DNA of 64,000 nt from Myxococcales bacterium (GTDB lineage: Bacteria; Myxococcota_A; Polyangia; Polyangiales; Polyangiaceae), in contig JAAZAA010000261.1 in NCBI GenBank assembly GCA_012514535.1, positions 1 to 64,000 on the forward strand. Direction: 5' to 3'. Shown piece by piece: positions 16,671-25,580 of this stretch. Both the position numbers and the translations under genes were made by a program. Position 1 is the stretch's first letter, and each line of letters begins with the position of its first letter. The notes beneath the pieces were generated by a model. The model did no database searches. It worked only from the letters and a program-made list of their open reading frames with translations, and was not told where the DNA came from.

Positions 16671-17750
16671 ATGACCCTCGAGACACCGCGGGTACGCATC
16701 GGACAGGTGCCCCTCGACCCCGTCACGCTGACGGAGGCGGTGGATCGCATCGTGGAGCTCGCCCGCTCGGGGCGCGGCGGGACCGTCTTCACGCCGAACG
16801 TCGATCACATCGTCGTGGCCGACGAGAACCCAGCGTTCCAGGACGCTTATGCGAATGTGAGCCTCTCGTTGGTGGACGGGACGCCCGTGTTCTGGGCGGC
16901 GCGCCTCCTGCGCTTCGGGATCCCCGAGAAGGTGTCCGGTTCGGATTTGTTCGAGCCGCTCGTCGAGCGCGCAGCTCGCGAGGGCTTGCCGGTGTTCCTG
17001 TTGGGTGGGCTCCCGGGGGTCGCCGAGATGGCGCGGGACAACCTCGTGGCGCGCCACCCAGGGCTGCGCGTCGTGGGGTTGTGTGCGCCGCGCATCGACG
17101 CCGCGGGACACGCGGAGGACGAGGCCGCCCTGGTCGAGACGATCCGCGCCACGGAGCCCGCCATCGTGTTCGTGGCCTGCGGCGCGCCGAAGTCGGAGCT
17201 CTTCTCCGACCGCCAGCGGGCCGCGCTGCGCCCCGCGGTCCTCGTCTGCGTGGGCGCGGCCATCGACTTCGCCGCGGGCACCGCGCAGCGCGCGCCGCGC
17301 TGGGTCTCCCGGGTGGGCCTCGAGTGGGCCTATCGACTCGCGCGGGAGCCGCGCCGTCTGGCGCGCCGCTACCTGCTGCGGGATCCGAAGTTCCTCTGGA
17401 TCTTCGCGCGGCAGCTCACGGACGCCCTGGTCCCGGCGCGTGGCCGCCTCGCGCCGCCCGCCGAAGGACAGGTGGCGTTCGCCGAGGAGCCTCCGCGCTC
17501 GGAGGTCCGCGGTCCCGCGCTGGTCGCCGAAGAGGCCCCCGCGGAGAGCGGGCTCACCGCGCGGGGCGACGCAGGGAGCGCGGCTCAGTCGACCAGCGCT
17601 CTGGTCTCTGGTGAGCCGTCCCACTCTGGCGTGGTCCAGCCGAGCGCCGGGACGACGCCGCCTGCGCACGGGACGTCCGCGCCGTCCCTGCAACCCGCGC
17701 AATCGACGACCGCCCGCGCGCAGGTCACCGACGAGAGCCAGGTGCCCTGA
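16671..17750 (+). CDS. WecG/TagA/CpsF-family glycosyltransferase (GT26) with disordered tail
   Basis: About 359 residues, of which the first 245 are the GT26 domain: TPNVDHIVVADENPAFQDAY, SLVDGTPVFWAARLL, GLPVFLLGG, CGAPKSELF, VGAAIDFAAGTAQRAPRW and GLEWAYRLAREPRRLARRY are all family segments. Enzymes of this family add a hexose or ManNAc-type sugar to an undecaprenyl-linked acceptor. GAGGTGG lies at good spacing from the ATG at 16671. The last 110 or so residues are low complexity (Ala, Ser, Pro, Glu), an unusual extension for the family. A palindrome follows the gene. Confidence 0.85.
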   Translation: MTLETPRVRIGQVPLDPVTLTEAVDRIVELARSGRGGTVFTPNVDHIVVADENPAFQDAYANVSLSLVDGTPVFWAARLLRFGIPEKVSGSDLFEPLVERAAREGLPVFLLGGLPGVAEMARDNLVARHPGLRVVGLCAPRIDAAGHAEDEAALVETIRATEPAIVFVACGAPKSELFSDRQRAALRPAVLVCVGAAIDFAAGTAQRAPRWVSRVGLEWAYRLAREPRRLARRYLLRDPKFLWIFARQLTDALVPARGRLAPPAEGQVAFAEEPPRSEVRGPALVAEEAPAESGLTARGDAGSAAQSTSALVSGEPSHSGVVQPSAGTTPPAHGTSAPSLQPAQSTTARAQVTDESQVP

Positions 17751-17763
17751 CGACGAGCGCTCC

Positions 17764-17775
17764 CTCGTCGACGAG
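17764..17775. terminator. Palindrome between convergent genes, possible bidirectional terminator
   Basis: CTCGTCGACGAG is a perfect 12-bp palindrome. It is flanked by further GACGAG/CTCGTC pairs, between the GT26 stop (17750) and the stop of the minus-strand gene at 17825. No T tract is present. Confidence 0.4.
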
Positions 17776-17824
17776 CAGTCGACGAGCGCCGCCCGCCGCT
17801 GGGTGCGGTGCGAGCGCTCGCGGT

Positions 17825-19861
17825 TCACCCGGGCAGGCGGAGCGTGCGGATCACCTTGTCCTCGAGGCGCCGCCAGTGCGCGGCCCGGACCTGCTCCGAG
17901 GTGCTCGTCGCGCTGATGGCGAGCGCCGCGTCGCAGACGTCCCGGAGCGCCTGTTCGTCCACGGGCGATGGCCGCGCCGGGGCGATGAGCAAGACGAGGC
18001 GATAGCGCCTGCGGAGGGCGTCGACGACCTCCGGGAACTCCTGAGACCAGAGCAGGCCCGGGGAGCGGATACGCCCCTCGAGCAGCAGGTGGAAGCCGAG
18101 ATCCGCGTCCATCACCGTCCAGGGACCGGATTGAGCGCTGCGCACGACCCCGTGGATCTGCTCGGACAGGCCCTTCCCGAAGGGCACCTCGACGTTGAGC
18201 AGCTCCCGGAGCCGCGGTCGCTCGAAATCCGTCTCCCCGAGCACGACCTCGCCCGGTCGGCTGGCGCTGACCTGGCTGGCCAACTCCACCGCGGCCCGCG
18301 CCAGGAGCTCTGCGTCGGGGGGCGGAGCGGTGAGCAGCACCACTCGCCCGGAGGTCTCCGCGGAGTCGAGGAGCTCACGCCCCACGCCGCGCAGGTGCGT
18401 CGTGAGCTTTGCCCGGGGCAAGGTGGCGGGGCGAATGCGCTGGACGGAGATGGGGCGGGGGGGAGGCGCGGAGGACGACGACGTCTGTTGTCCGGGCCAG
18501 CTGGCAGAGGTCAGGGTGGTCGAGGTCGCGGTGCCCGAGGTCGCAGCGCTCGAGGTCGCGTCGCGCGGAGGCGCGTCGTCCGGGCGGGGCGCGCTCGGGG
18601 TGGCGGTGTTCGAAACGAGCGTGGCCGAGGTCGGGCTGGTCGCGGACGCGCCGTCCGACGTCGCGGTGTCGAAAGCGGGCCCGTTCGAGACGAGGGTCGT
18701 CGAGGTCGGGCTGGCGGTGGTCGGGGGGGCGGCGATCGGGTGAGCGGGGGGCGACGCCAAGGAGTTGCCCGCTGCATCGAAGAGCGGCGCCGCCATTCCC
18801 CATTTCAGGGTCTCCTTCCCCACGATGATCCCCGACGAGCTGGATCCGGCGGGGGGCAGCTGGGCCGCCGGACGAACGCCGACCTGGCGAGGATCGGGGA
18901 GCGTGCCGAGCACCTCCGAGGGACCGATGCCGCGCACCGTGCGGCTGAGGGGGTGCCCTGCGAGGGGCGCCGCGTCGGGCGCCTGGAGAGAGCCGATGCC
19001 GCGCACGGTGCGGCTGGAAGAGGTGAGCGGTTTGTGAGTTGCGCCGAGGGGTCCTGGCGGTGGGCTCGGGATGCCGAGGCCGCGCTGCGTGCGTGGCCCC
19101 TCCGGTGCTGGGGGGAGGGGATCCAGCGGAGGCGGGGACACGTCGGTGGGCACTCGCGGCGCGCGGGGGATGGGATCGCTGTGCGGGGGTCCCGAAGAGG
19201 TGCGCCCCTCGCGCGCCTTGTCGCTCGGGGCATGGGAGGAAAGCGAGTAACGCCCCGCGTTGACGTCGACGGCGCCCTTGAACCCCATGCCCCGGGGCTC
19301 CGACGATCGGCTCCGGCCTCCGCCGGAGGGAGGTGCCGAGCTCGAGGGCTCGCGTGCGGAGGCGTCCTCGGAGCGATCGTCCCGAGAGCGCTGCACGGCG
19401 AGGTTCCCCGCGGAAGAACGGCGCGCGCGCCCTTGCCCGGCGCTGACCTCCGTATCGTCGCGGCCGGTCCCGCCTCGGGGCGCGCTCGACACCTCGGTGC
19501 CCTGGACGACGACGATCGTCTTCGGCGTCGTCTTCGGCGTCTGCTCGTCGTCGCGGGCCCGCTCGTCGCCCACCGCTCTCTTCCGCTCCCGGGTCCGGGG
19601 GCGCCGACCCCGCCGGCGGGCCAAGAGCCAGCCGAGGCCCCCGCAGCCCACCAGAACGGCCCCCAGGACGAGCAACGCCGCGGCCCCCACCGAACTCTGG
19701 GCCGAAGCCCCGTCGCCGGGCCCGCCGTCGCCGGAGCCCAGCCCGACGGAGCCCAGCTCGACGGAGCCCAGCTCGACGGAGCCCAGCTCGACGGCTGCAC
19801 TCTTCGAGTCCGGTGAATCGGTCGTCGGCAAGGACAGCGAGGACGTCAGGACGAGTGACAT
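17825..19861 (-). CDS. Membrane protein with disordered linker and degenerate BY-kinase (CpsD-like) domain
   Basis: A 678-residue protein: repeats of VELGS near residues 24-40, one membrane helix at about 59-82 followed by a basic stretch, a disordered Pro/Ser/Thr linker of nearly 400 residues with three RT-RG-G repeats (RTQRGLG, RTVRGIG twice), then a C-terminal domain (about 480-678). That domain tracks CpsD/Wzc kinases. A Walker A site is expected at VVLLTAPPPDAELLARAA, but the GKS/T is absent. The Walker A' region reads VVLGETDFERPRLRELL where kinases have a D-D-R-P-like motif. No Tyr cluster ends it. It is likely an inactive ATPase-like partner of the kinase-less PCP. Confidence 0.6.
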   Translation of the reverse strand: MSLVLTSSLSLPTTDSPDSKSAAVELGSVELGSVELGSVGLGSGDGGPGDGASAQSSVGAAALLVLGAVLVGCGGLGWLLARRRGRRPRTRERKRAVGDERARDDEQTPKTTPKTIVVVQGTEVSSAPRGGTGRDDTEVSAGQGRARRSSAGNLAVQRSRDDRSEDASAREPSSSAPPSGGGRSRSSEPRGMGFKGAVDVNAGRYSLSSHAPSDKAREGRTSSGPPHSDPIPRAPRVPTDVSPPPLDPLPPAPEGPRTQRGLGIPSPPPGPLGATHKPLTSSSRTVRGIGSLQAPDAAPLAGHPLSRTVRGIGPSEVLGTLPDPRQVGVRPAAQLPPAGSSSSGIIVGKETLKWGMAAPLFDAAGNSLASPPAHPIAAPPTTASPTSTTLVSNGPAFDTATSDGASATSPTSATLVSNTATPSAPRPDDAPPRDATSSAATSGTATSTTLTSASWPGQQTSSSSAPPPRPISVQRIRPATLPRAKLTTHLRGVGRELLDSAETSGRVVLLTAPPPDAELLARAAVELASQVSASRPGEVVLGETDFERPRLRELLNVEVPFGKGLSEQIHGVVRSAQSGPWTVMDADLGFHLLLEGRIRSPGLLWSQEFPEVVDALRRRYRLVLLIAPARPSPVDEQALRDVCDAALAISATSTSEQVRAAHWRRLEDKVIRTLRLPG
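19734..19793. repeat. 15-bp tandem repeat, four units, in frame
   Basis: Units of GAGCCCAGCTCGACG (first unit with one change) run from 19734 to 19793 inside the CpsD-like gene. They encode the VELGS repeats before its membrane helix. Confidence 0.85.
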
Positions 19862-20195
19862 GGCTGGCTCGTGGGTTGTAGGTCGGAGGCGTGAGTGACC
19901 GATGAACTATGCCAGGCGGCCCCGAGCGCCAGGATTTCCGTCCCGCCGAGGGAGGAGGAGGACGTCCGAGCCAGTCTCAGGTTCATCTACCATGTAGGTT
20001 TTCTGGGGCCACATTACCACATGTCAATTCCCCCGAACGCGGGGGTACGGGGGGAGAAATCGCCCGTGGAGCGCTTTTTTTTGCCGAGAATTCGCGTGTC
20101 CATTCGGCAACTGCATTAAGCTAGAGGAGTGCAGGCCGCTCGTGAACGAGGGGTCGAGATTCGAGGTAACGGACGCGAAGACCACGGAGAACGAA
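19862..20195. other. Intergenic region with a GC hairpin and a T8 run
   Basis: This 334-bp gap is locally richer in A/T than its surroundings. It contains a perfect hairpin, CCCCCG (20030-20035), loop AACG, CGGGGG (20040-20045), and a run of eight T at about 20075-20082 after AGCGCT. No RNA gene or ORF with codon bias was recognised. It must contain the promoter of the minus-strand CpsD-like gene and possibly one for the small membrane protein. Confidence 0.45.
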
Positions 20196-20456
20196 ATGGG
20201 GTCACCGGAACGAATGGGAATGGGCTGGTCGCTCTGGGTCGTGGGGTGGTCCTTGCTCGTCGGCGGGGCCGCCTTCGTGCTGCCTGTGTTCTTCGTGTTC
20301 GGTGCGACCGGCGCCCTGTGGGCGGGCGGCGTGGTCGTGGCGTTGTCGTTGATCCTCGGCTGGTTGTCGGCAGAGGCCGGGCGCGCCGTCAACGCTGATT
20401 CCGGTCGGGTCGTCGAGCCCGTGCTCGCCGAGCGGGCGACCTCCAAGGGACGCTGA
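20196..20456 (+). CDS. Small two-helix membrane protein, unknown function
   Basis: About 86 residues with two hydrophobic helices (MGWSLWVVGWSLLVGGAAFVLP with VFFVFGATG, then WAGGVVVALSLILGWLSAE) and a short polar tail. The ATG at 20196 has GGAGA five bases ahead; an upstream GTG at 20142 lacks this. The stop is followed at once by a good hairpin. No family was recognised. It stands alone between the polysaccharide genes and galE. Confidence 0.55.
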   Translation: MGSPERMGMGWSLWVVGWSLLVGGAAFVLPVFFVFGATGALWAGGVVVALSLILGWLSAEAGRAVNADSGRVVEPVLAERATSKGR

Positions 20457-20482
20457 GCGGACCCGCGGGCCCGTCCGCTTTC
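20456..20482 (+). terminator. Hairpin terminator after the small membrane protein
   Basis: AGCGGAC (20456-20462) pairs perfectly with GTCCGCT (20473-20479) across a GC-rich 10-base loop and is followed by TTT. It begins at the last base of the stop codon. Confidence 0.6.
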
Positions 20483-20593
20483 GGGCGGGCCCCGAGCCGT
20501 ACGCTCGCCCTCCTCCCCTGGTTTTCCGCGCTCCGACGCCGCGGATGCATTTCCCTGGCCCGTCGCGGGGCGATTCGCGGTAGGCGATCCGCC

Positions 20594-21595
20594 ATGCAGG
20601 TACTGGTCACCGGCGGAGCTGGTTACATCGGGTCCCACGCGCTCCGCGCGCTGCTTCGCAGCGGTCACACCCCCGTCGCCCTCGACAACCTGAGCCGCGG
20701 TCACCGGGAGGCCGTGCCCTCGGACGTCCCCTTCATCGAGCTCGACGTGCGTGACACCGAGGCGTTGACGCAGGCGCTCTCCGCGCACCGCATCGAGTGC
20801 GTCATGCACTTCGCCGCCTTCGCCTACGTGGGCGAGTCCGTGGCGGAGCCGCTGGCGTACTACGACAACAACACGCGCGGCACCCTGAGCGTGCTCGAGG
20901 CGATGGAGCGCGCGGAGGTGACGCGCCTCGTCTTCTCGAGCACCTGCGCCTCCTACGGGGTGCCCGAAGAGCTGCCCATCCGCGAGACGACCCCGCAGGC
21001 GCCGATCAACCCGTACGGCTCGTCGAAGCTCATGTCGGAGATCATGATCCGCGACTACGCCGCGAAGACGCCGAGCTTCGCCCACGCGGCGCTGCGCTAC
21101 TTCAACGTTGCGGGTGCCGCGGAGGACGGATCGGTGGGAGAGGATCACGATCCGGAGACGCACCTGATCCCCGTGATCTTGCAGGCCGCGCTGGGGCGGC
21201 GGGAGGGCGTCACCATCTTCGGCGAGGACTACCCGACCCCCGACGGCACCTGCGTGCGGGACTACATCCACGTGGAGGACCTGGTGGAGGCGCACGTCCG
21301 CGTGATGGAGGCCCTCGAACCGGGCGACGCCCGCGTCTACAACCTGGGCATCGGGAGAGGCTACAGCGTCCGGGAGATCATCGACGCGGCCGAGCGAGTG
21401 GTGGGCAAGCCGCTGACCGTGGCGCGGGGCCCGCGCCGCCCCGGAGATCCTCCGAGCCTGTACGCGGACGCCAGCAAGATCGAGCGGGAGCTCGGGTGGC
21501 GCGCGCGGCGTACGGACATCGAGGAGATCATCCGGAGCGCGTACCGGTGGTTCCAGGAGCATCCTCGGGGATACGAGTCCAGCCGATCGAAGTGA
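20594..21595 (+). CDS. galE: UDP-glucose 4-epimerase
   Basis: A 333-residue extended SDR that interconverts UDP-glucose and UDP-galactose, supplying sugar donors to the locus. NAD is bound by TGGAGYIGSH at 6-15; the catalytic pair is Tyr141 and Lys145 in NPYGSSK, with SST at 115-117. GxxxPDGTxxRDYIHVxD near residue 220 and LGxGxGYSVxEII near 255 are GalE signatures. Length and start agree with the family. It could also act on UDP-GlcNAc; substrate choice cannot be settled from sequence. Confidence 0.9.
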   Translation: MQVLVTGGAGYIGSHALRALLRSGHTPVALDNLSRGHREAVPSDVPFIELDVRDTEALTQALSAHRIECVMHFAAFAYVGESVAEPLAYYDNNTRGTLSVLEAMERAEVTRLVFSSTCASYGVPEELPIRETTPQAPINPYGSSKLMSEIMIRDYAAKTPSFAHAALRYFNVAGAAEDGSVGEDHDPETHLIPVILQAALGRREGVTIFGEDYPTPDGTCVRDYIHVEDLVEAHVRVMEALEPGDARVYNLGIGRGYSVREIIDAAERVVGKPLTVARGPRRPGDPPSLYADASKIERELGWRARRTDIEEIIRSAYRWFQEHPRGYESSRSK

Positions 21596-21694
21596 GGGCG
21601 CTTCGAAGGGCGTCTCCGGGGGCGCTCGAAGCGGCCGGCGCGCGGTGATGAGCGCTCGTCGGCGCGGCTGCGTGTCACCCGCGAGAAGCGCCGT

Positions 21695-24622
21695 TCAGGG
21701 GAGGAGCGCCCGGAGCTCTGCGCCGAGCCGATTGACGCTGGCGGGATCGAGTTCCCGTGCGCGCTGCGCCCAGCGCTGAGCGCCCTCCCGCTGCTCGAGA
21801 TCGAAGAGGACCTGCGCCAGGCCGGCCGCTGCGGTCGCGTTCTTCGGATCCAGGGTCACGGCGCGCCGAAAGAAGCGCTCGGCGCGGGGCAAGTCGCTGC
21901 TGCGGACGGCCCGCTGCGCGGCCTGTGTGTGGCTGCGGCTCACCGCCTCGAGCTTTGCCGTCTCCGCGCCGGTGAGCTGCATCGTGGCGAGCCAATGGCG
22001 GCGGGCCTTGGCGACGTCGCCGCGTTGGTTCGCGATGTCGCCGAGCAGCTCCTGGGCAGAGCGATTCTTTGGATCGTGCTGGAGGGCGATCTCCGCCCAG
22101 TGTTGGGCGTTCGCGAGGGAGCGATCGGTGAGATATAGCTGAGCGAGCCCCTCGCTGGCGGGGCCGGCGGGCTCGAGGAGCGCCGCCTTGCACATGAGGA
22201 GGCGAGCCTCCTCCACGTTGCCCGCGACGAGCTGTTTGCGGGCGCGGTGCAGGTAGCGGGACGCCATGGCTCGGGACTCGCCGGCGACGGAGACGGACTC
22301 GTCGCAGGGGCTCATGTGGACGTCCGGGCTCACCTGGAACAGCTGGCGCTCCCGCGCGTCGGTGTCGTCCGGCGGGGGAGGGGCGGGGGGAGCAGGCGCG
22401 CTGTCGGTGCTGTCGGCGCTGTCGGTGGGCGCCGCCGGCTCGCTCGTCCGCGGTTCCGGAGGCGAGAGCTCCGCGGGCGCAGCTCCTTGAAGCACGGGGT
22501 CGGGTGTCTCGGGATCCTTGCCTCGGGCGAGGGCGGCGACGAAGGGAGCGATCAGGAGCAGGACGCCGACCCCGAGGGCCGCGTGCCGGCGCGGCGGCGA
22601 GAGCTCGCGCCAGCGGGGAGCGACCCAGCGCCGGAGCTGCGACCAGCTCTGCTGGACCCGCTGCGCGCCGGAACGGACGAGCCCCCGGAGAGCTCCCAGG
22701 GGCGTGCCGTCCGTGGAGGCGACGGAGGGCTCCCCGGCTGCTCGAGTTCCCGCTGCTCGAAGACCCGCTGCTCGATGGGGCGCGGGGGGCGGCGTCGGAG
22801 TCGACGCGCGATCGGTGGCCTGGGTGATGAGCTCCTCGAGAGAGACGCCGGGATCGGGCGAGAGCTGCGACGCCTGGAGCGCGCTGGCGTGGACCTGGCA
22901 CTCCGGGTGAGCGACGAGCCAGTCGAGAGCCTGCTCGGCCGTCAGCGGGATCGGCTGGCTGCCGTCGAGGCGGGCGCTCAGGGCACGACCTCCGAACAGA
23001 TCCCACGACAGCCGATCCTCGCCCTCCACGCAGGTGAGGCGCGTGGGACGCGCGCGATCGCCGAGCACCGTGAGCAGCCGCAGCACCCCGAGCTGATCGA
23101 GGCGCAGCTGGATCTCTGCTCCGGTGGCGAGGCGCTCCCGGAGGGTGGTCTCCTCGACGTCGAGGGGAAGCAGCAGGGGGACGAGGGCGCTGAGATCCAC
23201 GTCCCCGGAGCTCTCCCGGAAGAGCCGCGCCAGGGGCAGGACCAGGACGCGGACGTGACGCAGGAACGGATCCCGTCGCAGGGCTTCGAGCCAGGCCGCG
23301 TGCGCCAGGAGGCTGCCTTCGTCGACCACGAGCCCGTGGGGTGCGAGGCGTCGGAGCAAGTGCCAGCGGGTGCCTTCCAGATCGGGAGAGACGAGCTGGG
23401 TCGTCACGCCGCGGCGCCGGAGCTCCTCGGCGACGGCGCCGGCGCGGGTCAGATCCGTGTCCACCAGGCCGAGGCGCAGGGGCGGGAGCGCTCGCTCGTC
23501 GAAGGTGAGCGAGAGGCTCGCTGCGGCCGCTTCGCCGCCGCCGGAGGTCGCGTCGAGGGGGCGGAGGTCGTGTGCTGGGCGAGCGCCAGCGGTCGCCGGG
23601 GGCGGAGGGTTCGATGAGGCAGGGCGAAGGGCGGACGCCGCGGGAGGCGGTCGCGAAGAGGTGGTGCGAGCGGCGGGTGGTGGGTTCGATGAGGCAGGGC
23701 GAAGGGCGGACGCCGCGGGTGGTGGCCGCGAAGAGATCGTGCGAGCGGGTGGTGGGTTCGACGAGGCGCGGCGTGGGGCCGTGGGAGCGTCGTGTTCGGT
23801 GGTCGGGGTGGTTTTCTCGCCGACGTGCGCGCTCTGGTCGGGTTGCGCCGCCGTCGCAGCTGCTTGCGCAGGGGTATGTGCGCCCCGCGCGGCGGGCGGC
23901 GGCCTCGAGGAGGGGCGCGCGGCGGAGATGCGTCGTTCCCTGGTGGCCGCAGGGGAGGGCTTCGCGGCGGCGTGTGAGCTCCGAGCGTCGCTCGCGGTCG
24001 CCGCGGGGGGCTTCGCGGCGACGTCGTCGGTGCGGGCCGTGGTCGCGGGGGGTTCCGCCGGGAGGTGTGCGCCTGGGTCCGCGGGTGCCGCTGGCGTGGA
24101 GGCTTTCGCGGAGAGGCGGGTGCTCTGGTCGTTGCGCGCCGCCGTGGTGGGTGTCTTGGCGGAGAGGCGGGCGCTCTGGTCGTTGCGCGCCGCCGTGGTG
24201 GGTGTCTTGGCTGGGACGTGCGCGTTCCGTGCGGGCGCCACGGAGGGGGTGCGCTGGAGGGGTTCTCCGCGGGCCGCACGTTCCCCGAACTCGGTGATGC
24301 GCGCCGCGAGCAGCGGGGCCGGGGTCCCCCGGGAGAGCACCGCGCCGATGACCCGCTCTCCGCGAGCCCGCAGCGCCCGATGCTCCTTCCAGTCCGCGAG
24401 GAGCACGAGGGGCGTCAGCGGTTCCTGACGACCGAGGAGCTCGAGGATGCGATCGAGGTCCCCCGAGGACAGCGCCACGACCAAATCCGGCGCGACGGCG
24501 ATCACCGCGGGTTCGAGCTGCTCGAGGGAGGTGGTCTCCACGAAGGCGCCCTTCGCGGCGAGCTGCTCCTCGAGCCCGCGTGGGAGCTCGGCAGCATTGA
24601 CCAAGAGCAGTGTCGCTTCCAT
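21695..24622 (-). CDS. Large receiver-like/PATAN-like/TM/TPR protein, unknown function
   Basis: A 975-residue protein in five parts. Residues 1-110 look like a receiver-type fold without a clear phosphorylation Asp set. Residues 115-370 are low complexity with 17-residue (KTPTTAARNDQS) and 23-residue (SSRPPPAASALRPASSN) repeats. A second receiver-like stretch (LRLGLVDTDLTRAG onwards) and a DUF4388/PATAN-like stretch fill about 390-620. One membrane helix lies at about 679-701. The C-terminal 190 residues hold TPR-like repeats. If the N-terminus is cytoplasmic, the TPR part is periplasmic. No operon partner is visible. It may link a cytoplasmic signal to an envelope complex. Confidence 0.6.
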   Translation of the reverse strand: MEATLLLVNAAELPRGLEEQLAAKGAFVETTSLEQLEPAVIAVAPDLVVALSSGDLDRILELLGRQEPLTPLVLLADWKEHRALRARGERVIGAVLSRGTPAPLLAARITEFGERAARGEPLQRTPSVAPARNAHVPAKTPTTAARNDQSARLSAKTPTTAARNDQSTRLSAKASTPAAPADPGAHLPAEPPATTARTDDVAAKPPAATASDARSSHAAAKPSPAATRERRISAARPSSRPPPAARGAHTPAQAAATAAQPDQSAHVGEKTTPTTEHDAPTAPRRASSNPPPARTISSRPPPAASALRPASSNPPPAARTTSSRPPPAASALRPASSNPPPPATAGARPAHDLRPLDATSGGGEAAAASLSLTFDERALPPLRLGLVDTDLTRAGAVAEELRRRGVTTQLVSPDLEGTRWHLLRRLAPHGLVVDEGSLLAHAAWLEALRRDPFLRHVRVLVLPLARLFRESSGDVDLSALVPLLLPLDVEETTLRERLATGAEIQLRLDQLGVLRLLTVLGDRARPTRLTCVEGEDRLSWDLFGGRALSARLDGSQPIPLTAEQALDWLVAHPECQVHASALQASQLSPDPGVSLEELITQATDRASTPTPPPAPHRAAGLRAAGTRAAGEPSVASTDGTPLGALRGLVRSGAQRVQQSWSQLRRWVAPRWRELSPPRRHAALGVGVLLLIAPFVAALARGKDPETPDPVLQGAAPAELSPPEPRTSEPAAPTDSADSTDSAPAPPAPPPPDDTDARERQLFQVSPDVHMSPCDESVSVAGESRAMASRYLHRARKQLVAGNVEEARLLMCKAALLEPAGPASEGLAQLYLTDRSLANAQHWAEIALQHDPKNRSAQELLGDIANQRGDVAKARRHWLATMQLTGAETAKLEAVSRSHTQAAQRAVRSSDLPRAERFFRRAVTLDPKNATAAAGLAQVLFDLEQREGAQRWAQRARELDPASVNRLGAELRALLP
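24109..24210. repeat. 51-bp tandem repeat, two units, in frame
   Basis: Two nearly identical 51-bp units (24109-24159 and 24160-24210) encode 17-residue repeats of the disordered linker of the 975-residue protein. A 69-bp type repeat of the same gene lies near 23640-23770. Confidence 0.75.
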
Positions 24623-24833
24623 CCCCAGACCAGAGACTCACAGGCTACCGGTCGAGGCTCGTTCCGTCACCCCTACCCGCGGATCCGGGGTGCGCCGCGC
24701 GGTGAAGGGCGCTTTCGCGGCCCACTTTCTGCGACATGCCGCTCCATGGGCCCCCGATCGGCGTGTCCCGTGCGCGCGCACGGACTCACCATCTGGTCAT
24801 CTTTCCAGTGCCCGCGCCGCGGGAGGGACGGCC

Positions 24834-25310
24834 TCAGGTCCGAGGGTGGCGCGGCGGCGGCGTCGTACGTGAGCGCCTGTACACGTCGATCATGTAGTCG
24901 ATGTTCGCGGACAAGAGCGCGCGCCAGCACTTCTCGACGTGGTCGTCGAACTCCGGATCGATCTCCCGGGCGGTGGCGACGAGGGAGTCGAGCCAGAGGG
25001 CGTACAGGCTGGGGCCGATGTCGAACCTCCTGCGCGAATGGCTCTCCGCGATGTGCTGGAGGTGCTCCACGCCGTCCTCTTCGCCGAGCGCCGCGCGGGC
25101 CACCATGTACAGCGAGCTCTCCAGCACCTTTCGCTGGCGGTCGAAATCCGTCCCAGCGAACTTCCGCGGCACCTCCGGAGAGCTCTGCAAGAACTTGTCG
25201 TAGAAGGTCTGCAGAAAGCCGTCGTGCCGTAGGCAGCGAGCGAGGCTCGCCTCGAAGGTCGCGATCATGGATCCATCCATCTCAGGAGAGCCCGTCGTTG
25301 GTGTCGTCAT
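24834..25310 (-). CDS. Single-domain bacterial globin
   Basis: A 158-residue heme protein. His91 in ESHSRRRFDIGPSLY fits the proximal (F8) His, with the Phe-x3-Pro-x2-Tyr pattern downstream. The helical pattern and length fit a myoglobin-like globin, not the shorter truncated class. GGAGGA stands right before the ATG at 25310, so the longer frame from 25355 is not used. The last 15 residues are a Pro/Arg tail. It lies 3' of the sulfate/porin operon on the same strand, 270 bp away. A role in O2 or NO handling is inferred from family. Confidence 0.75.
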   Translation of the reverse strand: MTTPTTGSPEMDGSMIATFEASLARCLRHDGFLQTFYDKFLQSSPEVPRKFAGTDFDRQRKVLESSLYMVARAALGEEDGVEHLQHIAESHSRRRFDIGPSLYALWLDSLVATAREIDPEFDDHVEKCWRALLSANIDYMIDVYRRSRTTPPPRHPRT

Positions 25311-25506
25311 CTTCCTCCGCGGTCCCCTCGCCCGGCTCCCCGAAGCCGCCGCCACGGCAACGCAGCCCGTCGTGTCCCTGGGGTGGCCGAACCCGCGCCG
25401 CCTCGGTCCGCGGGGCGCCCGCGCCCACCGCAGCGACGCCGCCGGACGCCAGGGCGAGCACGAAGACGGTCCTGGCGCTTGGCCTTTGGACCAGAGGGTC
25501 GGTCAT
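25282..25506 (-). CDS. Possible small secreted protein ahead of the globin gene
   Basis: A frame of about 74 residues with a hydrophobic stretch (TVFVLALASGGVAAVGAGA) that could be a signal peptide, followed by an acidic tail (EEDDDTNDG). It overlaps the globin start by 29 bp. There is no Shine-Dalgarno ahead of the ATG at 25506. It fills an otherwise empty 270-bp gap. It may be a chance ORF. Confidence 0.3.
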   Translation of the reverse strand: MTDPLVQRPSARTVFVLALASGGVAAVGAGAPRTEAARVRPPQGHDGLRCRGGGFGEPGEGTAEEDDDTNDGLS

Positions 25507-25580
25507 CAAATCAGACGCAGACTAACACCGGAGCGATCCCCGGTCACGATGCCTCCATCGCCCGCGCCGCGCGGCGGTCC

